A DNA stretch of 64,000 bases from an uncultured Roseburia sp. (GTDB taxonomy: Bacteria > Bacillota > Clostridia > Lachnospirales > Lachnospiraceae), in assembly GCA_900542495.1 (NCBI GenBank), contig UQNW01000003.1:1-64000 (forward strand), read 5' to 3'. The stretch's first letter is position 1. Every line of letters begins with the position of its first letter. The translations under genes were made by a program, and so were the position numbers. Below the pieces are notes generated by a model. It did not search any database. It saw only the letters and a program-made list of their open reading frames with translations, and was not told the origin of the DNA. Shown piece after piece: positions 26,327 through 32,920 of this stretch.

Positions 26327-26362
26327 CAGAAAAGGCGCTAAGGATGATTCCCTAGCGCCTTT
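26327..26362 (-). terminator. Leader terminator / possible attenuator of the ABC operon
   Basis: On the minus strand GGCGCTAGGG and CCTTAGCGCC form a 10-bp stem (one G-T pair) with a 6-nt loop, followed by TTTTCTG. It sits about 55 nt after the predicted start of transcription and 98 nt before the permease ATG, with no gene between, so it would end transcripts early unless an alternative structure forms. Confidence 0.6.
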
Positions 26363-26411
26363 GCTATGTTCAAGTTTGCTGCCTGATTGCCTGCTGTTTT
26401 AAATTAAACCT

Positions 26412-26441
26412 GTTTTATCACACTTTTTGTTTTCCTGTCAA
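26412..26441 (-). promoter_or_regulatory. Promoter of the amino-acid ABC operon
   Basis: On the minus strand TTGACA (26436-26441), 18 nt, TAAAAC (26412-26417) preceded by TGA as a possible extended -10. The transcript would carry about a 180-nt leader to the permease gene, including the hairpin at 26327-26362. Confidence 0.6.
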
Positions 26442-26632
26442 CAAAATCCAGCCAATTTTTATAGATTTGTATACTTTTTTCAAAATGCGCATGATTTCTA
26501 TACTTTTATTGTGGAAAACGTAAAAAATGTGATTTTTACGTCTGATAACACATATTACACGCTTATACATTAACTATAGAAGAAACTGTCTCACAATTAT
26601 ATTTTTTTACTTAATTTGCAAGAAATTTGCAC

Positions 26633-26662
26633 TTGACAAATCAACATTTTTGAACTTATATT
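26633..26662 (+). promoter_or_regulatory. Promoter of the hydroxyacid dehydrogenase gene
   Basis: TTGACA at 26633-26638, 18 nt, TATATT at 26657-26662, 32 nt before the ATG at 26695, with a strong GGAGGTGA ribosome binding site between. Confidence 0.65.
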
Positions 26663-26694
26663 AGCAGTCATAAACAAATGGAGGTGACAGACAA

Positions 26695-27702
26695 ATGAAA
26701 ATTGTTGTGATCCAGGAGGAAATTATTCAGACAGATATCACTCCAAAGGAACTTACAAAACGCTGGAAACGGCTGGAGCAGCTCCCCGGTATTGACGAGG
26801 TTGTCATTGAAGTTCCTGCACATTATCCCAATATAGAACAACTTCATACTTATATCGGAAATGCGGACGCTGTATTCGGACTGTGGATCGGTCCGGACAA
26901 TATGAATGAAGAATTCTTAAGCCAGCATCCGAATTTAAAATATGTTGCCACCTTAGGACACGGATGGGAAAAATTCGATACGGAAATGACCAGAAAACGC
27001 GGTATTTCCATTTCCAATACCATCTACGGTTCACAGACGATCGCAGAATACGCTTTCGCTTTATTAATGGATGTCTGCCATCATATCGGCACGCATGACA
27101 CCCGGATCAAAACGATCGACTGGTCTGTACCGGAAAACCACAACGAATTCTGTAAATCGGTCACCAGACAAATTGAATTATATGACAAAACAATTGGTGT
27201 GATCGGTCTTGGTGCGATCGGCTTTGCGTTTGCAAAAATGGCACAGGGATTTGGCATGCATGTGCTCGCATACAGCCGCCACAAAAAAGAAGGTGCTGCA
27301 TATGATTTCATTGAACAGGTATCGTTAGATGAGCTGCTTGCCAGAAGCGATTTTATTTCCCTGCACACGCCGCATACCCCGGCAACCGAGCACATGATCG
27401 ATCAGAACACCATCGCCAGAATGAAAGACGGTGTCATTTTAATCAATACAGCGCGCGGTGCCCTCATCGATGAACAGGCACTTGCGGATGCGCTTGCATC
27501 CGGAAAGGTACTAGCCGCAGGACTTGATGTTTTGACAGATGAACCACCGGTTCACGGCAGTCCACTGTTAACTGCACCAAATACCGTCATCACCGGACAT
27601 ATCGCATGGCTCACAAGAGAATCCAGAATCCGCGCGATTGATATGGCAATTGATAATTTCCGGTGCTACTTAGAAGGGCATCCGGTTTCCATTATCAACT
27701 GA
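26695..27702 (+). CDS. D-isomer-specific 2-hydroxyacid dehydrogenase
   Basis: A 335-residue NAD(P)-dependent oxidoreductase of the D-2-hydroxyacid dehydrogenase family. The Rossmann loop G-L-G-A-I-G is near residue 167, with Y-S-R-H after the next strand. Catalytic residues are visible: Arg in N-T-A-R-G-A-L, Glu in L-T-D-E-P-P and His in T-G-H-I-A-W. The typical substrates of relatives are glycerate, hydroxypyruvate, lactate or phosphoglycerate; the N-terminal domain does not let me choose. It has its own promoter and is followed by a family A repeat, then an aminotransferase gene in the same direction. Confidence 0.88.
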   Translation: MKIVVIQEEIIQTDITPKELTKRWKRLEQLPGIDEVVIEVPAHYPNIEQLHTYIGNADAVFGLWIGPDNMNEEFLSQHPNLKYVATLGHGWEKFDTEMTRKRGISISNTIYGSQTIAEYAFALLMDVCHHIGTHDTRIKTIDWSVPENHNEFCKSVTRQIELYDKTIGVIGLGAIGFAFAKMAQGFGMHVLAYSRHKKEGAAYDFIEQVSLDELLARSDFISLHTPHTPATEHMIDQNTIARMKDGVILINTARGALIDEQALADALASGKVLAAGLDVLTDEPPVHGSPLLTAPNTVITGHIAWLTRESRIRAIDMAIDNFRCYLEGHPVSIIN

Positions 27703-27739
27703 ATTGTAAGATGATTTAAATAATATAGATAATAGACAA

Positions 27740-28050
27740 TTGCGAAACTCCTAGAAAATGTGAATTGAATTACGGAAAGTTGACAAGAGCAAAAGAAAAC
27801 ACTGGGGAACCGCCGGTTCTTAGAAGGCAGGAACGACTTTTTTCAATCAGGTCTGTGCATTTACTGCACAGACCGTGCGAAAGTGATTCAAGTGTGAGCA
27901 AATTCCTATCTGCGAAGCAGATTATAAATGAATTTGCGAAGTACTGCGAAGAATGAGCAGTACCGTTGCGAGTGACACGTAGCGGAAGCGTGTTTTCGTT
28001 GATCTTGTTAACTTTTCGTAATATTCATAACGTAAAATTGAGTTTCGCAA
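27740..28050. repeat. Family A long-hairpin repeat, copy R3 (enlarged tip)
   Basis: A 311-bp element with perfect 11-bp ends TTGCGAAACTC / GAGTTTCGCAA. The core GGGGAACCGCCGGTTCTTAG and TACCGTTGCGAGTGACACG match the other copies, but the apical part is about 120 bp longer and contains nested hairpins: GGTCTGTGC/GCACAGACC, GCAAATTC/GAATTTGC enclosing ATCTGC/GCAGAT, and GTACTGC/GCAGTAC. It fills most of the 382 bp between two plus-strand genes. Confidence 0.8.
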
Positions 28051-28084
28051 ACGCCTAAATATAAAAGACAAGGAGATTATGAAG

Positions 28085-29164
28085 ATGAATGTAGAATGTT
28101 TATTAAGAGACAGCATGAAAACAAAACCAAAGAGCAACCGTGGTGCACGTCAGAAAACTTCCACCCCGAAGAATGTAACACGAATGAATTATAATGAAAA
28201 TCCATACGGTATGTCTGACGCAGTAAAAAAAGCTGTTACGGATGCTTCCCTCAACAGCTATATGTATCAGGATTTCTATGCAGTCGATCTCAAAAAACAG
28301 CTGGCTGATCTCTATGGTCTTACCATAGATCATGTCTGTATCGGTGCCGGTTCCTCTGCGATCATTGATATGCTTGGTGAAGTATTTATCAATTATGGGG
28401 ACGAAGTTGTGTACTGTGCTCCAACTTATGAAGCTTTCCCTGATATGGTCAGCGATAACGGAGGTGTCCGTGTCGTTCTCCCACTGACCGATGATTACTG
28501 TTATGACCTCGACGCAATGCTTGCAGCTATTACAGACAAAACGAAAATGGTGATCGTCTGCAATCCAAACAACCCGATTGGAACTTATGTAAACTCCGCA
28601 AAAGTCGAAGAATTCATCCGTAAACTCCCGGATCATGTCATTCCGGTGGTAGATGAAGCATATTTCGAATACGTGGAAGATCCTACGCACTACAGCCTCA
28701 TCAAAATGATTCAGGAAGGCTACGACAGACCGCTCTTTGTACTGCGTACTTTCTCCAAAATTTATGGCATGGCCGGTCTCCGCATCGGCTACACCTTTGC
28801 TGATCCATTGCTGATCGACGAACTAATGAAAGCCTGTCAGGCATGGAATGTCAGCTACAATGCACTTGCTGCCGCACAGGCTGCCTTGAAAGATCAGGAA
28901 TACATCAAAAAAATCAAGGCTCTTACCACGGCAGGGCGCAAATATCTTGAGGATGAACTGACAAAATTAGGCTGCACTCTTGCAAAACCATGCGCAAACT
29001 TCATCTACTTCGACACACACCATGATCCAAAAGAAATCCGTGCTGCCCTTGCAGAACAAAAAATTATGATCAGTGCATTTGGTTTTAACCGTGTCAGCGT
29101 CGGCACCGAAGAACAGAATCACGCCTTTATTGCTGCTTTAAAAGAAATTTTGGCAGGTTATTAA
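28085..29164 (+). CDS. HisC-like PLP aminotransferase
   Basis: A 359-residue class I/II aminotransferase closest in pattern to histidinol-phosphate aminotransferase: N-Y-N-E-N-P-Y-G near the start, G-A-G-S-S at the phosphate site, C-N-P-N-N-P-I-G-T, D-E-A-Y-F-E and the PLP lysine in F-S-K-I-Y-G-M-A-G-L-R-I-G-Y. HisC, aromatic and other substrates are all possible; no his genes are nearby, so a broad-specificity or cobalamin-type role is not excluded. ATG 28085 is chosen because AAGGAG is 9 nt upstream; the ATG at 28079 is too close. It lies just after repeat R3. Confidence 0.88.
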   Translation: MNVECLLRDSMKTKPKSNRGARQKTSTPKNVTRMNYNENPYGMSDAVKKAVTDASLNSYMYQDFYAVDLKKQLADLYGLTIDHVCIGAGSSAIIDMLGEVFINYGDEVVYCAPTYEAFPDMVSDNGGVRVVLPLTDDYCYDLDAMLAAITDKTKMVIVCNPNNPIGTYVNSAKVEEFIRKLPDHVIPVVDEAYFEYVEDPTHYSLIKMIQEGYDRPLFVLRTFSKIYGMAGLRIGYTFADPLLIDELMKACQAWNVSYNALAAAQAALKDQEYIKKIKALTTAGRKYLEDELTKLGCTLAKPCANFIYFDTHHDPKEIRAALAEQKIMISAFGFNRVSVGTEEQNHAFIAALKEILAGY

Positions 29165-29263
29165 TTTAAAATCATTCCGAGAAGTTTTGTCCTATTGTGA
29201 TATTGATATTTCTCGTTTATTAGCTTTTTTCCTCCCTTTTATGGATTGATATGCTGTAAAAGG

Positions 29264-29292
29264 TTGACCTTTGTGGGCAAATGAACTAGGAT
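29264..29292 (+). promoter_or_regulatory. Candidate proC promoter
   Basis: TTGACC at 29264-29269, 17 nt, TAGGAT at 29287-29292. The leader of about 110 nt to proC contains the 11-bp sequence AACAAGGAGGA twice (about 29308 and 29398), the second as the proC ribosome binding site, with a GC-rich hairpin-forming stretch between. Confidence 0.5.
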
Positions 29293-29411
29293 GAAAGAAA
29301 AAGACATAAAACAAGGAGGACAAATCCTGCACAGCTTGCTGGGCATTGTTCCTGCATGGGCGCTTGCTATGCAGGCATAGCAGGCATTTGCTTCGCAAAC
29401 AAGGAGGATTT

Positions 29412-30224
29412 ATGATAGACAAAATTATCGGTTTTATTGGTGCCGGGAATATGGGTAGTGCCATGATCGGCGGTATCGTACATTCAGATCTTGTAACAAC
29501 CAGTCAGATCATTGCGAGTGCCCATTCCACAGCAACCTTAGAAAAATTACAGGGTACCTATTCCATTGAGACAACCCTGTCTAATGAAACAGTTGCCGAA
29601 CGCAGTGACATTTTATTTCTCGCTGTAAAACCAAACAAATTTGATGAAGTCATCCCGCAGATTTCCGCGCATGTCAAACCAGACTGTGTCATTGTATCCA
29701 TTGCTGCTGGAAAAACAATTGCTGCAATAGAGGACACTTTTGGCAGACCGATCAAGCTGGTACGCGCTATGCCAAATACTCCTGCTTTAGTCGGCGAGGC
29801 AATGAGTGCTTTGTGTGTCAATTCGAATGTTACACCAGAAGAATTAAAGGAAGTACAGGCTCTTTTCAACTCTTTTGGCAAATCAGAAGTCATCAGTGAA
29901 TCGCTCATGGATGCTGTCATCGGGGTTTCCGGTTCTTCTCCTGCTTATGTTTACATGTTCATCGAAGCTATGGCTGATGCAGCCGTTGCAGACGGAATGC
30001 CTCGTGCACAGGCGTATAAATTTGCAGCACAGTCTGTCTATGGTTCCGCTAAAATGGTTTTGGAAACCGGAAAGCACCCTGGCGAATTAAAAGACGCTGT
30101 CTGCTCCCCTGCCGGAACAACCATTGAGGCAGTCGCCGCTCTCGAAGCCGGAGGATTCCGCAACACAGTGATCTCTGCGCAGCGCGCCTGCTCACAGAAA
30201 TCGCGCGATATGAGCAAAAAATAA
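29412..30224 (+). CDS. proC: Pyrroline-5-carboxylate reductase
   Basis: ProC makes proline from 1-pyrroline-5-carboxylate with NAD(P)H. The 270-residue protein has the N-terminal dinucleotide motif G-F-I-G-A-G-N-M-G-S-A-M-I-G-G, the V-R-A-M-P-N-T-P-A motif and the C-terminal signature S-P-A-G-T-T-I-E-A-V-A-A-L-E-A-G-G-F-R. Length is normal. The ATG at 29412 follows AAGGAGG; the frame is open upstream but that part is the hairpin leader. The glucosidase gene follows after 30 nt and is probably co-transcribed. Confidence 0.94.
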   Translation: MIDKIIGFIGAGNMGSAMIGGIVHSDLVTTSQIIASAHSTATLEKLQGTYSIETTLSNETVAERSDILFLAVKPNKFDEVIPQISAHVKPDCVIVSIAAGKTIAAIEDTFGRPIKLVRAMPNTPALVGEAMSALCVNSNVTPEELKEVQALFNSFGKSEVISESLMDAVIGVSGSSPAYVYMFIEAMADAAVADGMPRAQAYKFAAQSVYGSAKMVLETGKHPGELKDAVCSPAGTTIEAVAALEAGGFRNTVISAQRACSQKSRDMSKK

Positions 30225-30254
30225 TGAAATCTGTAATAAACTGGAGGTTTTAGC

Positions 30255-31565
30255 ATGTGGGCTTATGAAAGCGTATTTTATCAAATTTATCCACTTGGAT
30301 TCTGTGGAGCACCTTTTGAAAATGACGGAGTGTTAGAACATCGCATTTTAAAAGTAAATGACTGGATTCCTCATATTGAAAAACTTGGGGCAAATGCCAT
30401 TTATTTTTCACCGGTATTCGAATCTGACACGCACGGCTATAACACCAGAGATTACACCAAAATTGATACCCGTCTCGGCACGAATGAGGACTTTCAATCT
30501 GTCTGTGAGAACCTTCACAAAGCACGTATCAAGGTTGTTTTAGATGGTGTATTCAACCATGTTGGAAGAGGTTTCTGGGCATTTCAGGACGTTTTGGAGA
30601 AACGATGGGATTCCCCATACAAAGACTGGTTTCATATCAGTTTTGACGGTAATTCAAACTACAATGACGGTCTCTGGTATGAAGGCTGGGAAGGCAATTA
30701 TGATCTTGTAAAACTGAATTTACGAAATGAAGATGTCATCCAGCACATTTTTTCCTGCATCAAAGGCTGGGTTGAGGAATTTGACATTGACGGCTTACGG
30801 CTCGATGTTGCATACTGTCTGGATCACGATTTTCTCAGACGGCTCCGCTCTTTCTGCGATGGATTAAAACCGGATTTTTTCCTTGTCGGAGAGACACTTC
30901 ACGGTGATTATAACCAGTGGATGAATGATTCCATGTTACATTCTGTCACAAACTACGAGTGTTACAAGGGATTGTATTCCAGTTTTAACAGCATGAATAT
31001 GTTTGAGATCAACCACTCCCTGCTCCGTCAGTTTGGCCCGGATAACTGGACTTTATACAAAGGAAAACATCTGTTTTCTTTCGTCGATAACCATGATGTC
31101 ACCAGAGTTGCAAGCATTTTGTCAAATGAAAATCATCTGCCTTTGATCTATGCCCTTGCCTTCGGCATGCCGGGTATCCCATGCGTCTATTATGGCAGTG
31201 AATGGGGTGCAAAAGCAAAAAAAGAAGATGGGGATCCTGCGCTGCGTGCCTGCTTCGAAAAACCGGAATGGAATGATCTCACAACTTTTATTTCCAGACT
31301 GGCAGAGGCAAAAAAACATTCTGACGCATTGAATTACGGTGATTTCCGTTCGGTTCTTCTAACCAACCGTCAGTGTATTTTTGAACGCAAAACAGATTCT
31401 GAACGTGTCCTCGTAGCAATCAATGCAGATGATCAGCCTTTTATGGCACATTTTGATGCAGGATGCGGAACTGCTGTAGACCTGATTACCGGCGAACCAC
31501 ATGACTTCGGCGGTGGCAGTGAACTGCCTCCTTATAGCGCAGCTTACTGGAAAATGGAACATTAA
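30255..31565 (+). CDS. GH13 alpha-amylase family glucosidase, cytoplasmic
   Basis: A 436-residue alpha-glucan hydrolase with no signal peptide, so it acts on imported maltodextrins or related sugars. The four GH13 regions are present: D-G-V-F-N-H-V-G (I), G-L-R-L-D-V-A with the nucleophile Asp (II), L-V-G-E-T-L-H-G with the acid/base Glu (III) and F-V-D-N-H-D-V-T-R (IV). A short beta C-terminal domain follows. Length suits a neopullulanase or maltodextrin glucosidase type without an N-terminal domain. It is downstream of proC; an element of repeat family B whose hairpin ends in a T run follows it and may act as terminator. Confidence 0.9.
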   Translation: MWAYESVFYQIYPLGFCGAPFENDGVLEHRILKVNDWIPHIEKLGANAIYFSPVFESDTHGYNTRDYTKIDTRLGTNEDFQSVCENLHKARIKVVLDGVFNHVGRGFWAFQDVLEKRWDSPYKDWFHISFDGNSNYNDGLWYEGWEGNYDLVKLNLRNEDVIQHIFSCIKGWVEEFDIDGLRLDVAYCLDHDFLRRLRSFCDGLKPDFFLVGETLHGDYNQWMNDSMLHSVTNYECYKGLYSSFNSMNMFEINHSLLRQFGPDNWTLYKGKHLFSFVDNHDVTRVASILSNENHLPLIYALAFGMPGIPCVYYGSEWGAKAKKEDGDPALRACFEKPEWNDLTTFISRLAEAKKHSDALNYGDFRSVLLTNRQCIFERKTDSERVLVAINADDQPFMAHFDAGCGTAVDLITGEPHDFGGGSELPPYSAAYWKMEH

Positions 31566-31582
31566 AACAGATTTTATGGCTG

Positions 31583-31735
31583 CTTCGTAGGTTTTCGAAG
31601 GGCAGATATCAGTGTCTTGTTCACAAGTCAAGATCAGGGTTTATTATAAAGGAAAATTGTACAAACGAAATATGATGTTCCTGTTCGCAAAGCTCACAAA
31701 GGAAATCATATTTGTTTGTACGATTTTCCTTTTTA
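31583..31735 (+). repeat. Family B hairpin element, copy B1
   Basis: Contains CTTCG/CGAAG and CTTG/CAAG hairpins with the conserved words GAAGGGCAGATAT and TCACAAGTCAA, then a stem of about 26 bp (AGGAAAATTGTACAAAC pairing with GTTTGTACGATTTTCCT; 31647-31731) whose tip holds CCTGTTCGC and AGCTCACAAAG. The same words in the same order recur at 32222-32460. The T-rich right end could terminate the GH13 transcript. The downstream minus-strand gene ends inside it. Confidence 0.7.
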
Positions 31736-32143
31736 TTTATTTTTTGGCTGCAGATATTTTATTAATTTTCCAATCAAATGATAAATTTCTCTGACAACGG
31801 AAAATATAAAAAACATCACAATAAATCCTACAACACCGAATACTATGTCTGCAAATTCCATTGCACCTGTGTTGGTTACTTTTTGTCCGATTTCAATTGC
31901 GAAGGTAATAACCAGAATCAATGTAAATACATATATCCATGCAATTACCATAACGTGATTATGTTTTGCCAGCCATTTAAATACCGGATACACGATAAAT
32001 ATAAATAATATTCCGAGCAATCCTATCACTATGAAATGCAACTCTTTATCTGAAAAATGATATTCATAATTATCATTTATCCTCATCAGGTAACTATGTA
32101 TCTCTGCTATCCATTCTACGATTTTGTATAAAAATTCTTTCAT
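31733..32143 (-). CDS. Small membrane protein, VanZ-like pattern
   Basis: A 136-residue protein with about three membrane helices (residues about 38-58, 67-90 and 101-122). The stretch A-I-E-I-G-Q followed by F-A-D-I-V-F-G-V-V-G resembles the VanZ-like family pattern (E-x-x-Q then D-x-x-x-N-x-x-G), but without certainty. GGAGGG lies 9 nt before the ATG at 32143. It is isolated between two family B repeats and oriented opposite to the plus-strand genes to its left, suggesting insertion or rearrangement in a repeat-rich stretch. Function unknown. Confidence 0.55.
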   Translation of the reverse strand: MKEFLYKIVEWIAEIHSYLMRINDNYEYHFSDKELHFIVIGLLGILFIFIVYPVFKWLAKHNHVMVIAWIYVFTLILVITFAIEIGQKVTNTGAMEFADIVFGVVGFIVMFFIFSVVREIYHLIGKLIKYLQPKNK

Positions 32144-32221
32144 TATTGTTTTCCCTCCTGACAAAACTTCAAATAATTACATGTGCCTTATCATATCACT
32201 TAGCATCGGATATGTAAACCG

Positions 32222-32460
32222 GAGGTTAATGGACGTAGTGTCGCAGATTTTGTGGTGCTTTCCTAGAGCTTGAAGGGCAGATATAAGAGTCCTCTCACAA
32301 GTCAAATTTATATGTAATGAAAAAGAAAAACGGTATAAACGAAATATTATGTTTCTGTTCGCTGGACATTCCGATAAGCCTCTAAAGAGTCTTATCTCCA
32401 TAGCTCACAAAGAAAATAATATTTGTTTATACCGTTTTTCTTTCATTTACGTTATGGAAC
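32222..32460 (+). repeat. Family B hairpin element, copy B2
   Basis: Shares with B1 the words GAAGGGCAGATAT, TCACAAGTCAA, CTGTTCGC and AGCTCACAAAG in the same order. Its long stem (AATGAAAAAGAAAAACGGT with ACCGTTTTTCTTTCATT) has a different sequence from B1 but is just as self-complementary, and its tip carries an extra inner hairpin (GATAAG.../...CTTATC). It lies upstream of the small membrane gene start and has no plus-strand gene before it. Confidence 0.7.
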
Positions 32461-32488
32461 TCACGGTTATGGGATGAGTGCCTATAAA

Positions 32489-32556
32489 GGAGGTGTCGAC
32501 TAAATTCAGTCATTCTCAATGCCTTGCGATTCGCCAATGATAAAGGGCACACCTCC
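32489..32556. repeat. Hairpin with Shine-Dalgarno-like arm
   Basis: GGAGGTGT at 32489-32496 pairs with ACACCTCC at 32549-32556 around a 52-nt loop. The left arm looks like a strong ribosome binding site on the plus strand but no start codon opens a usable frame. It abuts the outer arm of repeat R4. Confidence 0.45.
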
Positions 32557-32919
32557 CGGAGTTTAAGCTTTGATTACTGCCGTTTGTAACCTGGATTGAC
32601 GGATTTTCACAACCTGGATATTGCATGCCGCACAGTCTTGGACAAATAAAAAATAGAACTGATTTGTTTTCAGGATTTTGGGAGCGGCCGGTCCTTAGAA
32701 AGCAGACATTGCGATTTCAAAAGACAATGTCAATTGGATTTTGAAATCACGATGGATGCTTTCTTAGTACCGCTGCCAGCGACAACAAGCGGAAGCGCTC
32801 CTGAAAACAAACAGTTCTATTTTTTATGTTTATAAATACTTTGTTGGCATGCAATACAACATAACCTTAGGAAATCCGTAACACTACTCACAGGCGGCAG
32901 TTCATAAGTTAATCTCCGG
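32556..32919. repeat. Family A long-hairpin repeat, copy R4 (extended arms)
   Basis: A 364-bp imperfect palindrome running from CCGGAG to CTCCGG. Paired blocks along the arms include ACTGCCG/CGGCAG, ACGGATTT/AAATCCGT, TATTGCATGCC/GGCATGCAATA, AAAAAATAGAACTG/CAGTTCTATTTTTT and TTTGTTTTCAGGA/TCCTGAAAACAAA. The core (GGGAGCGGCCGGTCCTTAG on the left; TACCGCTGCCAGCGACAA and AGCGGAAGCGCTCC on the right) is that of R1-R3, but the arms are unrelated in sequence. It starts immediately after the htrA stop codon on the minus strand. Confidence 0.8.
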
Positions 32920-32920
32920 T

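Noticed and set aside
29356..29415. Short frame of 19 codons overlapping the proC start (possible leader peptide)
   Set aside because: No ribosome binding site in front of its ATG and the sequence is dominated by the palindrome.
32177..32401. Minus-strand frame of 74 residues upstream of the small membrane gene
   Set aside because: Lies wholly inside the family B hairpin B2 and has no ribosome binding site.
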